Shown: in pieces, positions 25,162 to 35,553 of the stretch
Layout: each line of letters opens with the position of its first letter
Numbering within the stretch: position 1 is the stretch's first letter
DNA from: CAVWDU01 sp963840725
Lineage (GTDB): Bacteria > Pseudomonadota > Gammaproteobacteria > Pseudomonadales > Halieaceae
NCBI GenBank assembly: GCA_963840725.1
Contig: CAWIZY010000013.1
Span: 1-64,000, forward strand
Reading direction: 5' to 3'
DNA length: 64,000 bases
Made by a program: the position numbers and the translations under genes
Notes under the pieces: generated by a model
The model's input: the letters and a program-made list of their open reading frames with translations, nothing else
The model's database searches: none
What the model was told of the DNA's origin: nothing

Positions 25162-26826
25162 TCAGTAACCGCTCACCCAGTCCGGAAGTATGACACCATT
25201 GTCGGCCTTGTACTGTTCCCACAGTTTTTTCATGGCTTCCAAACGCGCAGGTTCTCTCGCCGCCAGATTCTCGGTTTCACCGGGGTCAACGCTGATGTTA
25301 TACAAGGCCATTTTGCCGCTGCCGTAAGGTGGCGACATGAGCAATAGCTTCCAGTCACCATGGCGCAGCGCGTATTTGCCTAACAGCTCGGTGCCGAGCA
25401 CGCGGTCGCCTGGCACTCGGGCAGGGTCAGCTAGCTGCTGCAAGCGAGAGATGCCCTGCGGGGCATAAATCTTTCGGCCTTGATAGCGGGTGCCGGGGTG
25501 AGTCACACCTGCCAGCTCGAGGATTGTTGGCGCAATGTCCATTACTGAGACTGGTGCATCCAGGATACTCCCCGCTTTGACCCTTCCAGGAAGATGGGCA
25601 AAAGCCGTCACGCGTATGCCACCTTCACTGGGAAATGCTTTGTACATTCGCAGGCCTGCCGAGCTCGCCCTTGCCCAGCCCGCCCCTGTAAAGGCGTAGG
25701 ACAGGGGATGACCGATGTTCTCAAAACTGAAATCGTAACGCGCGTCAATCACACTGCGTATCCTGGGGAAGGCTTCTGCGCCCCAGGTTTCATCAAGGTC
25801 GTGCCCCTCGGGCCCATTATCGGATAAAAAAAGAATCAGCGTATTGTCGAGTTGATGGCTGTTTTCCAGATAGTCGATCAGTCTTCCGGTATGAGAGTCT
25901 ATTTCGTCTATCATTGCAGCATAGACTTCCATATAGCGTGATTGAACTTTTTTCTCAGCGGCGCTCAATTGCCCCCAGGGTACCGCCTTGGGGGGACGCT
26001 CAGGCTCCTTCGCCGCAGGGATAAGCCCCAGTTCCGCTACGCTGGCCCGGCGCCGCTCATAGAGCACATCGTAACCTTCATCGTACTTGCCTCTGTAGCG
26101 CGCGATGGATTCGGCAGGGGCCTGGATGGGCCAATGGGGTGCAGTGAACGCCAGTACAGCAAAGAAGGGTTTACTCGATGTATCTTCCCGCAGGTATTGC
26201 AGCAGATTGTCGACATAGAATTGCGTGGAGTATTTGAAATTGGCCGGGAGCGTGGACAGCGCCCGGTCGTCCTTCGTGTAGGCAGCCTTGGCGTTGGGGT
26301 CCGGGTGGTAGGCCGGCAGCATGTCGTCAAAGTGGCTGGCACCGCCGCTGTTGAGACTGAACGCGCGTTGGAATCCCTGGCTGACCGGCCCCTGTCCGGG
26401 CTCGTGGGCCAAATGCCACTTACCTGACAGATAGGTACTGTAGCCATTGTCGCGCAGCAGTGTCGCTACCGACACCACGCGATCATTCAGGTAGCCTTCG
26501 TATCCGGGCTGCCCTTTTTGGTTGGGGGACTCCTCCTCATAGAGGTTGCCGGCACCAGCGAGATGTGGGTCTACGCCCGTTAACAGGGCTGCACGGGTAG
26601 GGGAGCAAGCCGGCATTGCATAGAAACTACTGAATCTCATGCCTGCTAACGCCAGCTTGTCGAGATTGGGCGTGGCTATTTCACCGCCGAAGCTCCCGAG
26701 GTCGGTGTAGCCCATATCATCGGCTATGATAATCAGGATATTGGGACGGCCGGCACTGTGGGCGGAAAACCCCAAAAGCATCAGTACCCACGCAAGGACG
26801 ATTGTTGCCAGTCTGGCACACATCAT
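25162..26826 (-). CDS. Secreted arylsulfatase-type sulfatase
   Basis: After a signal peptide (ATIVLAWVLMLLGFSAHSAG) come the type I sulfatase hallmarks: IADDMGYTDLGSFGG (two Asp of the calcium site), ACSPTRAALLTG, where the Cys of CxPxR becomes formylglycine, GKWHLAH, and LSDNGPEG (further metal ligands). Length (554) is usual for arylsulfatases. Export implies sulfate-ester hydrolysis in the periplasm or outside. No sulfatase-modifying enzyme is in the window; a formylglycine generator must be elsewhere. Confidence 0.92.
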   Translation of the reverse strand: MMCARLATIVLAWVLMLLGFSAHSAGRPNILIIIADDMGYTDLGSFGGEIATPNLDKLALAGMRFSSFYAMPACSPTRAALLTGVDPHLAGAGNLYEEESPNQKGQPGYEGYLNDRVVSVATLLRDNGYSTYLSGKWHLAHEPGQGPVSQGFQRAFSLNSGGASHFDDMLPAYHPDPNAKAAYTKDDRALSTLPANFKYSTQFYVDNLLQYLREDTSSKPFFAVLAFTAPHWPIQAPAESIARYRGKYDEGYDVLYERRRASVAELGLIPAAKEPERPPKAVPWGQLSAAEKKVQSRYMEVYAAMIDEIDSHTGRLIDYLENSHQLDNTLILFLSDNGPEGHDLDETWGAEAFPRIRSVIDARYDFSFENIGHPLSYAFTGAGWARASSAGLRMYKAFPSEGGIRVTAFAHLPGRVKAGSILDAPVSVMDIAPTILELAGVTHPGTRYQGRKIYAPQGISRLQQLADPARVPGDRVLGTELLGKYALRHGDWKLLLMSPPYGSGKMALYNISVDPGETENLAAREPARLEAMKKLWEQYKADNGVILPDWVSGY

Positions 26827-27721
26827 TGGCTGCCCTTTTGATTAGAACGTTGTTTGTTGGTTTGCATGAACGCGGACTCCCCAGAGTTACCAGCGCGCAT
26901 TGCAGCACAGGCTCTCGCCTGAATCCAGTCGCCAGTGCTGGGGCGACCCGATTGTATGAGGCAGTTAGAGTTCGAGGGCTCCAGTTTCTCCCAAGAGACG
27001 CAACATTTAATTCGTGTATGTCGGGCTCGGCATATACTGTCAATGGTACATAAGTTCTTCGATAAATGAGCGCTATTGAGGGCAAAAGAGCTGCTTGCGA
27101 GGATTCCAATGCTAGTCGAATCCCGAGATACCCTTAATCGTTGTCAGCGTTAGGGTTATTCAGTCGAGTACCTTCTTTTCGAGCGTCCCTTCTGATACCC
27201 GATAATAGTTGTTCTGATACTGAACCATGGTGATATGGATAAGAAACATGAATCTCAGCAATCCCTGGTCGGTCAGGTTTTCCGGTTCACCGACCAGCTA
27301 CTTGATTTGTAGTTGGAGCTTCTGCCGCCATCACCCTTTCCTCTGGTTATTGTATGGGAGCGGCGTCCGTGCCGCGTTCGGTTGCACTGACCTGCAATCA
27401 CTAACTTCTCCATAGACAGGACAAAACATGGGAATTTGCAAACACATGCTGCAGTCGCCCAGTGGGAGAACTAACACCAGTCTGGGTGACCGATCACGAA
27501 CAAGCAGTGATACGAGACCCTACTGATGGTCGAGAGGAGATTAAGCATCCTGGGCGATAGGTCAGACAGGGCTTATCCGCATTTCTGTTACGCCATGGCC
27601 AGCGTTATACGAGTGGAAAAAGTAAATGAACACCGGCCTTCTGGCGCTGCTAAGACCTGGGGTGTTTAAAAAGAACCTGCAATGACCGGGTGAGTTATAC
27701 TCTGGGCTCTTATGAAATCCG
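26827..27721. other. Gene-free stretch of about 900 bp
   Basis: Several short open frames occur but none carries a ribosome site, domain or signal peptide that I can defend. It contains the divergent promoters of the sulfatase (minus) and the serine hydrolase (plus). No RNA gene or repeat stands out. Confidence 0.55.
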
Positions 27722-29188
27722 ATGGCCCGCCCGATGCTGTTTCGTAGTATTTTTGTCACGCTTACACTCCTGTTTACACCGCTGGCTATGGCTGCCACAG
27801 GCGGGAATTACGATTACTTTGCGGCCAATCGGCTGCTCATCCGCAACGGTGTGCAGGCGGTGCTGATGTGCAATGGCTTGTTCACATCGCAACGTAGCCT
27901 GGAACAGATTTTCACCCAGGAACTGGCCTACCTCCCGGACGTGGTTGGCACGGCTGCCGGCGGGGACTACCAGGTCCAGGCGGGTTTGCGTGCGGTCAGT
28001 GTCGGAGGAGGTGCCTCGGGGACGGAGGTTAGTGCGGTATTTCGTGAAGGTCTTGGCTGTGTGGTTTTGGCCCCTGACCAGAAACCCGATGATACCCAGA
28101 CATTGCCGGAACTGGTCATGCCTTACCCCGGTGGCGATCCCGCAATCATCCCCTGGCCTGTGGGCGACCTTGTGGTTCCAGAGGACACCGAAATCCCGTT
28201 CGACCGGCAAGCGCTGCAGGCAGCCTCAGACTGGGCTTTCGATCGGCCCACACCGGAGCAGGTGAGCTTGAGCCTGTTGGTCGTGCACCGGGGCAAAATT
28301 GTGCACGAACGCTACGCCCCGGGTGTCAACATACACACCCGCACCCGCACCTGGTCCACCGCCAAGAGTATTGCCGTCACCCTGATCGGCATGCTGGTGG
28401 ACGAGGGCAGAATGTCTTTGGACGCGCCCCTGCCCGTGACATGGCTGCCCGAGTTAGAGGGCAGCGACACTGACCCTCGTCGGGCGATCACGTTGCGTCA
28501 TGTGCTGAATATGTCCAGCGGGCTGTATCCTGTAGACAGCTTCGGGATGGAGTATGCCACCGGCTCGGGGCTGGCCTACTGGGCCGGAGCCAGTTCCATT
28601 GACGGCATGCGCAATCGCGGACTGGTGCGAGAGCCGGGAACATCCTGGGAGTATGAAAACTATGACACATTGTTGGCGGTCTATGCCATGAAGCTGGCCT
28701 TGGGCGACTCACAGACCTATCTTGAATTTCCTCGCCGCGCGCTGTTTGACAAGATTGGCATGCGCAACACCCTCACCGGTACTGACCGCTTCGGTGATTT
28801 CATTATGAGCAGTCAGGTTTACACCAACGCTCGCGATCTCGCCCGGTTCGGGTTGCTCTATCTTAATAATGGCAAGTGGCAGGGTAAGCAACTGCTCTCA
28901 CCGCAATGGATAGACTTTGTGCGCACGCCGGCGCCCGCCAGCAAGGCTCGCGGCAGTGACTACGGCGGCCACTGGTGGCTGGTTCCCGAGGGCCGCACTG
29001 ACGTGCCGGGTGACGCCTACGCTACCGCCGGTAATCGGGGCCAGTACGTGATCATCGTTCCATCCCATGAGCTGGTGATTGTGAGACGGGGGCTGGATTA
29101 TGCTGCCCAGGGGTTCGACCGCTGGGACCTGACCCGCGAGGTATTGAAAGCGTTTCCTGCCTCGGGCGCAGGGCTGGCGCCGCAGTAG
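27722..29188 (+). CDS. Exported serine hydrolase of the beta-lactamase (class C) fold
   Basis: The start resembles an export signal (LFRSIFVTLTLLFTPLAMA). The active-site SxxK is in WSTAKSIAVTLIGMLVDEG, the YxN motif in WEYENYD, and the third motif is replaced near AGNRGQYVIIV in the C-terminal part, as is common in beta-lactamase/esterase-like proteins. Members are esterases, D-aminopeptidases or lactamases; nothing in the sequence decides which. An N-terminal extension of about 170 residues precedes the domain. The amidohydrolase gene starts 150 bases downstream on the same strand and may be co-transcribed. Confidence 0.82.
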   Translation: MARPMLFRSIFVTLTLLFTPLAMAATGGNYDYFAANRLLIRNGVQAVLMCNGLFTSQRSLEQIFTQELAYLPDVVGTAAGGDYQVQAGLRAVSVGGGASGTEVSAVFREGLGCVVLAPDQKPDDTQTLPELVMPYPGGDPAIIPWPVGDLVVPEDTEIPFDRQALQAASDWAFDRPTPEQVSLSLLVVHRGKIVHERYAPGVNIHTRTRTWSTAKSIAVTLIGMLVDEGRMSLDAPLPVTWLPELEGSDTDPRRAITLRHVLNMSSGLYPVDSFGMEYATGSGLAYWAGASSIDGMRNRGLVREPGTSWEYENYDTLLAVYAMKLALGDSQTYLEFPRRALFDKIGMRNTLTGTDRFGDFIMSSQVYTNARDLARFGLLYLNNGKWQGKQLLSPQWIDFVRTPAPASKARGSDYGGHWWLVPEGRTDVPGDAYATAGNRGQYVIIVPSHELVIVRRGLDYAAQGFDRWDLTREVLKAFPASGAGLAPQ

Positions 29189-29340
29189 TCTGGAACTGTG
29201 GCTGCTCTTAACCGTCGACGGTGCGCAGCATGCTGCCCGCAGTGGTCCGGTTGGCGGCAAGAGAGGCGTTATCCTGTGTGCCAAACCTGGCAGTTTGCGA
29301 CGAGGTAGACATTGGAATGGGCGATGATTCAGGAGAGCTT

Positions 29341-30900
29341 GTGAATGCAAGTGATAAGTTGATGAGTGAGGGGGAGGCCACCGGCTTGTCACGGCGCAGC
29401 CTCTTGCGGACAGCGAGCGCGGCAGCGCTACTGGGTGGATCAGGTATGACCACTGCCGCAGCGGCGGCGTCTCGACCCGCGGGTCGCAGTCATGTGATCA
29501 GCGCAGCCTGGGTTCTCACCGAACAGAACGGCGAACTAAGGCTATTGCGCAAGGGGCATGTGTTGGTGCGCAACGGCGTGATCGAAGCTGTGCGACAAAA
29601 GCCCTTTAAGGAGAATTTGCCCAAGCTGGATTTGCCGGGTGATCTGCTGCTTCCCGGGTTTATCTCCGGACACACGCACTGCTGCAGCGCCACCCCTACA
29701 CGGGGCATTATCGAGGGCCCCAGATCCTATCAGCGTCCACTGGAGCTTGTGGAGACACTCTCCGACGACGATATGGATGCGCTCACAGCGCTCAATCTTG
29801 CCGAGTTGATACGCTCAGGTTGCACCACACAGATCGAAATGAGCCTGTCCCTGCGACAGGCCGAGAGCTACGTGCGCATCGCCGAGCGTTGGGGGGTGCG
29901 GGGTTACCCAGGCGCCATGATTCCCGACGTCAATCGGCTGTTTCCCATCTGGTTTCGGGGCGATGATCAGGTGCTCCATGATGCTCAGGCGGGCACCCTG
30001 GACGAGATTGCCCGTAACCTCGCTTTCGGCAGACGTCACATGAACAAGGGCGGGGGGCGTATTCGCCCGATGATGTCACCCCATGCTTGTGATACGCATA
30101 CCCCGGAGACCATGCGTGCACTGGCCGCTGCCGCGCAGGACTTGAATACCGGTTTACATATCCATCTGTCCCAGAGCCAGGGTGAGACAGACACCGTGCG
30201 ACGCCTTTGGGGCATGACACCCACCCAGTGGCTGAAGACTTTTGGTTTTCTCGACAATGGTCCGGTATTTGGCGCGCATATGACGGGCCTGGACTGGCCT
30301 GTCGATGGGCCGATTCTGGCCGAGCACGGCGTTGTTTATGCGCATTGTCCGTCGGCCGGGGGCGCGGGTGGCGACACCCAGCCCTATCCCGAAGCGCTGG
30401 CCGCTGGGCTCAAGGTCAATATCGGGATCGACACACACTCCAACGACTATGTCGAGAACCTGAAGTTGGCAGTGCTGTTCGGACAGGCGCGGCATGCGCT
30501 CGTTCAGGAGCTGGACCCGAGCGCTCAGGCGACCGTGAGGCCGTCTATCTGGGATGCTGTTGATGGGGCCACACGGGTGCCCGCCAGGGCTCTGGCCAGA
30601 GACGATCTGGGTGTTATCAAATCCGGGGCCCTGGCGGACCTGGTGTCCGTGGACGTCACGGGTATGCTGGTTGGGGCGGGGGCGGTTCCCCCTGAACCAC
30701 TGAATCAGCTGCTCTATGCCAATGGTGGTAATGTTCGTACGGTGATGACCGAGGGACAGCTGCAGGTCATGGATGGGCGCTTTGTGGCCGATGATGCAGG
30801 TACCGTGTTGGATGCCGGTGGCAAGGTGGTGGAAAAAATCTGGGCGCAGCTGGAGGCCGAGGGATGGTTCACGGATACGCCGCGTCTCTCCCGGGGCTAG
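29341..30900 (+). CDS. Tat-exported metal-dependent amidohydrolase
   Basis: I chose GTG 29341 because AGGAG lies five bases upstream; the longer frame from 29221 has no such site. The protein carries a twin-arginine signal (SRRSLLRTASAAALLGG), so it would be exported folded with its metal. The TrzA/AtzB-like amidohydrolase pattern is complete: SGHTHC (HxH), HIHLSQSQGE, GAHMTG and GIDTHSND. The reaction would be hydrolytic removal of an amine or halide from a ring or an amide, with Zn or Fe; the substrate is unknown. It follows the serine hydrolase and precedes the M48 protease on the same strand. Confidence 0.85.
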   Translation: MNASDKLMSEGEATGLSRRSLLRTASAAALLGGSGMTTAAAAASRPAGRSHVISAAWVLTEQNGELRLLRKGHVLVRNGVIEAVRQKPFKENLPKLDLPGDLLLPGFISGHTHCCSATPTRGIIEGPRSYQRPLELVETLSDDDMDALTALNLAELIRSGCTTQIEMSLSLRQAESYVRIAERWGVRGYPGAMIPDVNRLFPIWFRGDDQVLHDAQAGTLDEIARNLAFGRRHMNKGGGRIRPMMSPHACDTHTPETMRALAAAAQDLNTGLHIHLSQSQGETDTVRRLWGMTPTQWLKTFGFLDNGPVFGAHMTGLDWPVDGPILAEHGVVYAHCPSAGGAGGDTQPYPEALAAGLKVNIGIDTHSNDYVENLKLAVLFGQARHALVQELDPSAQATVRPSIWDAVDGATRVPARALARDDLGVIKSGALADLVSVDVTGMLVGAGAVPPEPLNQLLYANGGNVRTVMTEGQLQVMDGRFVADDAGTVLDAGGKVVEKIWAQLEAEGWFTDTPRLSRG

Positions 30901-30935
30901 CCGCGCCTTGGGTCACTGAGGGTTTGGATCGGAAT

Positions 30936-32537
30936 ATGCCAGGCACTGAAATAGAGGGTATTTTGACGCGACTATGCATTGTCGGTCGGGTACTGATACT
31001 CGCCTCCTGCATGATCTTCGCCGGCTGCGCTGTAAACCCCGTTACCGGCGAGAACGAACTGTCCCTGGTTTCCACTGCACAGGAAATAGCCATAGGCGAA
31101 CAACAGTATCGCCCGTCCCAGCAATCCCAGGGCGGTCTGTATTACCTGGACCCGACGCTGCAGACCTATGTGTCGGAGCTTGGCCAACGACTGGCCAGCA
31201 TGAGTCATGTTCCCGATATGCCCTATGAATTCGTGGTGCTCAACAACGATACGCCCAACGCCTGGGCCTTACCCGGGGGGAAAATCGCGATCAACCGTGG
31301 GCTATTAACTGAACTCGAGGATGAAGCACAATTGGCAGCTGTATTGGGGCATGAGATTGTTCACGCCGCCGCGCGGCACAGTGCGTCGCAGATGTCTCGC
31401 GGAACCCTGGTGGGGCTCACCGCGCAACTGGCCTCCATCGCTGCGGCGACTTACGGCTACGGTGATCTGGGAAACCTGGCATCGCAAGTCGGCGGCGCTG
31501 CGGTAATGGCGAAGTACGGTCGTGACGACGAGCTGGAGGCCGACGAGTATGGCATGGGATATATGCACGAGGCCGGATACGACCCGGCGGCGGCCGTGGA
31601 GCTGCAGGAGACGTTTGTGCGTCTCAGCGAGGGCAGGCAACAGGACTTTATCAGCGGATTATTCGCCAGCCACCCGCCGTCTCAGGCGCGGGTGCAGGCT
31701 AACCGCGAACACGCGCGCAATCTGACGGGTGGCCAGCGCTATCGCGATCGTTACCAGCGTCACATCAGTCAGCTCAAAAAGGACGCTAAAGCCTATGAGG
31801 CCCAGTCCAAGGCGATGACGGCTCTGAAAGCGAAAAAAGCCGAGGTGGCACTGAAACACCTTGATACCGCCGTTGGCCTGCAGCCCGACGAGGCCCAGTT
31901 CTGGGAAATGCGTGGCCACGCCTGGGCCATGATGGAGAACAGCGAAAACGCCCAGGCGGCGTACACCACCGCGATCAGGAAAAATCCGGATGTCTTCAGC
32001 CCACACCTCTATCGCGGTATTACGCGCTACCGCGACAATGACCTGGCTGGCGCGCGGGGTGACCTGGCAATCAGTTACGGTTTGTTGCCCACAGCGCTCA
32101 GCGCCTATTACCTGGGTGATATATTTTTGCAGTCCGGTGGGGAGGAGCAGGCGGCAGACTATCTGCGCCAGGCGCTCAGGAGCCAGGACCAGGAACTCGC
32201 CCTGGCTGCCTATAACAAGCTCGCGCAAATCGAGATGGGCAGGACGCCTTACAAATACATTGTGAGCAGGGTCGTTATCGGCAACGACGGCTACCTGTAT
32301 ATCGCTCTGAAGAACACCACTAATTTCCCGGTGACCTCCATCAAAGTGGAGTTGGCGGAGCTGTCCGGCCCGAGCACCGTTGCCCGCCGCACCGTGCTTC
32401 GAGGGAGTTACTCGTTGCCAGCCCAGCAACAGACCACGGTCAGGACCGGGATCGGCCCCTTGCAGGACCCCCGAATGGCGCAGCGATTTCGAAGCGCTGT
32501 CATCGCGGCCGAGCAGGCAGGGCAGCTTGGGCGATAG
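30936..32537 (+). CDS. M48 zinc metalloprotease lipoprotein with TPR repeats
   Basis: From ATG 30936 a lipoprotein signal is seen (LILASCMIFAGC, lipobox LxGC-like), then VTGENELSLVSTAQEIAIG, AWALPGGKIAINRG and the zinc site VLGHEIVHAAARHS (HExxH) with EADEYGMGYM downstream supplying the third ligand. The C-terminal half (from about residue 290) is made of TPR repeats (for example ALKHLDTAVGLQPDEAQFWE). This is the layout of BepA/LoiP-type periplasmic proteases that guard outer-membrane protein assembly. A start at 30864 would overlap the amidohydrolase gene. Confidence 0.88.
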   Translation: MPGTEIEGILTRLCIVGRVLILASCMIFAGCAVNPVTGENELSLVSTAQEIAIGEQQYRPSQQSQGGLYYLDPTLQTYVSELGQRLASMSHVPDMPYEFVVLNNDTPNAWALPGGKIAINRGLLTELEDEAQLAAVLGHEIVHAAARHSASQMSRGTLVGLTAQLASIAAATYGYGDLGNLASQVGGAAVMAKYGRDDELEADEYGMGYMHEAGYDPAAAVELQETFVRLSEGRQQDFISGLFASHPPSQARVQANREHARNLTGGQRYRDRYQRHISQLKKDAKAYEAQSKAMTALKAKKAEVALKHLDTAVGLQPDEAQFWEMRGHAWAMMENSENAQAAYTTAIRKNPDVFSPHLYRGITRYRDNDLAGARGDLAISYGLLPTALSAYYLGDIFLQSGGEEQAADYLRQALRSQDQELALAAYNKLAQIEMGRTPYKYIVSRVVIGNDGYLYIALKNTTNFPVTSIKVELAELSGPSTVARRTVLRGSYSLPAQQQTTVRTGIGPLQDPRMAQRFRSAVIAAEQAGQLGR

Positions 32538-32777
32538 GCTGACTTACGCCGGATTGCTGTTTTCCGGGAGTCGAAGCTTGCAGCGTCTGCTTATTGCCCA
32601 GATCCGAATGGATCATTTGTTCGGCGAATTTCAATCATGATCGTCCATATTTCGCTTCATTTTCGCCGTCGTTAGGAGCATTCAAGACAAAGCAGTGCGG
32701 ACCGCGCCCGCCGTCAGAGTAAACCGCCACGAGGTGGATACTCGTAGGGAGGGGTAACCAATCGCGAAGGAGGTGGT

Positions 32778-33317
32778 ATGAACATTTTCAAGGTGCCGGA
32801 ACTGGTGGTAGAGGAATATCCCTCAAAGGTCGCTGCCAGCTTTGACTGTAAAACCGAGGCCGCGAGGGCGGTGCAGCAGGTAGCGAGTGCTGAAGGGGCC
32901 GAATTGGGCCAGATAAGGCTGGTGGGGCCAGGCGATCCGGCGGCGGACCGCAAGTTGCAGCCCGAGTCAGGCGCGATCGCACGCACATGGATTCGTACCC
33001 ATCTTGTTTTCGGCGCAGTGGGAATGTTGTCTGCGTCAGTGCTCACCTTTACAGCGATTCAGTGGGGGCCCACAGCGCTGAGCGCGAGTCCGGTTTTTAC
33101 TGGTATCACACTGGTATGGGTGATAACGCTGTCGAGTTTAATGCTCGCCGGCGCGGTGACTCTGCGCATGGATCATGACCGCGTTCTCAACCATGTGCTG
33201 CGAGCGTCTGCCGAAGGGCGGCACACGGTGGTGGCACATGCGCGCAGCGCGAAGCAAAAGCGTCGCTTCGCCAAGGCGCTGCGAACCCAGGCAGGAGCAG
33301 CCGTGAGCACACTGTAA
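32778..33317 (+). CDS. Small two-helix membrane protein of unknown function
   Basis: A near-perfect ribosome site (AAGGAGGTGGT) precedes the ATG. The N-terminal 70 residues are soluble and resemble a short stress-type alpha/beta domain; two hydrophobic segments follow (HLVFGAVGMLSASVLTFTA and GITLVWVITLSSLMLAGAVT), then a basic tail. The closeness of the two helices and the soluble start recall proteins that sense or shape the inner membrane, but I recognise no family. Confidence 0.7.
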   Translation: MNIFKVPELVVEEYPSKVAASFDCKTEAARAVQQVASAEGAELGQIRLVGPGDPAADRKLQPESGAIARTWIRTHLVFGAVGMLSASVLTFTAIQWGPTALSASPVFTGITLVWVITLSSLMLAGAVTLRMDHDRVLNHVLRASAEGRHTVVAHARSAKQKRRFAKALRTQAGAAVSTL

Positions 33318-33654
33318 GGCGGCAGCGACTGTCCATGGACAGGGCCAGCGGTGGTAGCGAGCCAAAGGTCGGGAGATGAACCGGCAGAGTTAAAGGAACC
33401 TGGATCATTTATCATCGTGCCCAAGAATAACTGGCATGCAGCCCTTATCAGTTAACCAAGGAGCATGCTGCTCATTACACCTGACGAGGGGACGAAAAAC
33501 GAAGTGTCTCCAGCGGCCGGTGCGTAGCAGGAGCTTGAAGTCTAACATTGCTGATGCGAACCCTATGTAAGTGGGTAAACGCTGCGCGCATCCGGCCTGT
33601 CAGCTGAGAAGGGATTGCGCGTCCAACCAAAGCGCGTGCTGAACCCTCACGCCG
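33318..33654. other. Gene-free stretch
   Basis: No gene or RNA is supported. It separates the two-helix membrane protein from the first gene of the catabolic island (convergent). Confidence 0.55.
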
Positions 33655-35370
33655 CTATCCAAGCGGAGCACAGCCGGCTTCACGCGACGCTGGCGCCGAA
33701 CCCACTTGCCCAGAGAGCATATTGCGCTGCACCTTGCCCAGAGCGTTGCGGGGTAGCGCGTCCAGTAACTCGATACGCTCAGGCAGTTTGAATTTAGCCA
33801 GCCCGCTGGCAAGCAACCATTCCTGCATGCTGGCTACATCTGGCGCCCGGGAGTTCTGGTCCATAACCATACAAGCGCAGATTTTTTCTCCCATACGTTC
33901 GTCTGGATACCCGCAGACGGCAGCCTCCTGTACGCCAGGATAGTTCTCGATCAAAAGGTCGATTTCTGTCGGGGAAACTTTCATGCCGCCGCGGTTGATG
34001 ATGTCTTTACAGCGACCGACGATACGATAGTAGGGGTAGGCGGGTGCTTCACCGCAGATCTCGACCAGGTCTCCAGTGCGGAAAAAGCCGTCGTCTGTAA
34101 AAACCCCCTCATTGCAGTCGCCGTAGTACCCATCAAACACGGTGGGGCCTGAAATCAATAATTCACCTGCAACGCCGGGTTCAGTAATTGGCTCACCGGT
34201 TTCCGGCTTGGCCACTGCGGTGACTACCCCAGGACGCATGCCCTCCCAGGGCATGCCCGGAACGCCCAGCCGGGGAAACATGGTGGCTCGAATCTCGGCG
34301 CTTGGTGCCGTGGCGGGTGTCGAATGCAAGCTGATACCCTCATTGGAGCCATAGAAATTGATGATCGGCAACTTATAATCCTGCTCGAATTTCTCCACCA
34401 TCCAGGGCGCCAGCGGCGCCGCTCCCGAGCCGATGGCCCGCAGTGAGCTCGAATCGAAGCGACGCCATAGCTCCGGTGATTTAGCCAGTTGGTTGAGTAT
34501 CGCGGGAGGTGCCACGGAAAAGTTGATGCTTTCATCCTGCAGCTGTTGCAGGTATACCTCTGGGTCAAAAGGGTGGTGCAGCACTATTGCGCAGCCGCGC
34601 AGCGCCGAAGAAAACAAAAATCCACCCAGTGCCGCCATATTGACCATTGGGAAAGGCACCAATAGATGGTCCCCCATCTGATAATCACCCGCTGTCGCAG
34701 TTCCGAGTGCTGTCGCGAGCCACATGTTGTGAGATCTTGGCACGCCTTTGGGGGTGCCTGTTGTGCCGGACGTCCAGCAGATGGTGACAATGTGATTGGC
34801 CGTAACCGGGTTGGCATGCTGAAACTGTTTTACACGATCCTGTCGAGCAGGATCTGCTTGCAACAGCCTCTCCAGGCGTGGAAGCTCGCCATCACAGCGG
34901 AGCATTTTGATATCCGGTAATGCCTTGATGGCGTTCTCGGCCAGGGCTATGGTTTTGAACCTGTCGCAGGTAATAAATGCACAGGCCTTAACCGTTGCAG
35001 CAATATGTCGCAGCTCATGGGTGCCGTACTGCACAGGTATGGGGGAGACAATAATACCGAGCTTGCTGGCTGCATAATAACAGACCACCAGCTCCACAAT
35101 GTTTGGAAGCTGCATGATCACCACGTCGCCAGCCAACAGGCCTGCGTCCAGGAAGGCTGCGGCCATGCCATCGCTGGCCCGATTCAGTTCACTAAAGCTC
35201 AATCTGGCGCACTGGCCGTTACTAAACTCACTGCGGTTCGGTTGATCCGCTACCGCAAGGCGGTCTCCCCGTTCCCGGACATGATTCACCAGCAGTTGGT
35301 GCAGGGTATATTCACCCCATACACCCGAGCGCGTAAGTTCATCGATGCGGTTCTTACCTGAGGTGATCAC
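33655..35370 (-). CDS. Acyl-CoA ligase (AMP-forming), paralogue 1
   Basis: GTG at 35370 has GGGAG seven bases upstream. The adenylate-forming family is proven by WTSGTTGTPKGVPRSH (phosphate loop), FYGSNEG, DGFFRTGDLV and GRCKDIINRGGMKVSP, with the catalytic lysine region GKVQRNML near the end. It activates a carboxylic acid to its CoA thioester via an acyl-AMP. The start SGKNRIDELTRSGVWGEYTL is shared with the second ligase at 47021-48658 (TSDSNRIAAMTAAGSWGTET), so the pair arose by duplication. Relatives include cyclohexanecarboxylate- and medium-chain-type ligases. One of the shared 23-bp sites lies 41 bases upstream. Confidence 0.92.
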   Translation of the reverse strand: MITSGKNRIDELTRSGVWGEYTLHQLLVNHVRERGDRLAVADQPNRSEFSNGQCARLSFSELNRASDGMAAAFLDAGLLAGDVVIMQLPNIVELVVCYYAASKLGIIVSPIPVQYGTHELRHIAATVKACAFITCDRFKTIALAENAIKALPDIKMLRCDGELPRLERLLQADPARQDRVKQFQHANPVTANHIVTICWTSGTTGTPKGVPRSHNMWLATALGTATAGDYQMGDHLLVPFPMVNMAALGGFLFSSALRGCAIVLHHPFDPEVYLQQLQDESINFSVAPPAILNQLAKSPELWRRFDSSSLRAIGSGAAPLAPWMVEKFEQDYKLPIINFYGSNEGISLHSTPATAPSAEIRATMFPRLGVPGMPWEGMRPGVVTAVAKPETGEPITEPGVAGELLISGPTVFDGYYGDCNEGVFTDDGFFRTGDLVEICGEAPAYPYYRIVGRCKDIINRGGMKVSPTEIDLLIENYPGVQEAAVCGYPDERMGEKICACMVMDQNSRAPDVASMQEWLLASGLAKFKLPERIELLDALPRNALGKVQRNMLSGQVGSAPASREAGCAPLG

Positions 35371-35410
35371 CGGTTTTCTCCCGCGTACAGCAAAGACTCA
35401 CTGCAGAGTA

Positions 35411-35433
35411 TATTACACTTCTTTAAGTAGACT
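35411..35433 (-). promoter_or_regulatory. Shared element, site 1 (CoA ligase 1 / HxlR 1)
   Basis: Read on the minus strand: AGTCTACTTAAAGAAG followed by TGTAATA. It matches the sites at 48672-48694 (18 of 23 bases), 40483-40505, 39300-39322 and 36609-36631. The trailing TAATA could be part of a -10 box for the ligase gene. It lies between two divergent genes, one of which encodes a tandem-HxlR regulator, so autoregulation is plausible but inferred. Confidence 0.5.
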
Positions 35434-35553
35434 AAATGAATCAAGCCGCCGTCCCCGGCATTGTTGTTGAGATAAATGTCTTCGTTTCTGGAATGCGACA
35501 GCTGGAGTTATAATACCGGTCAGCGGGCTATCCACGGACGGTCGATACACATG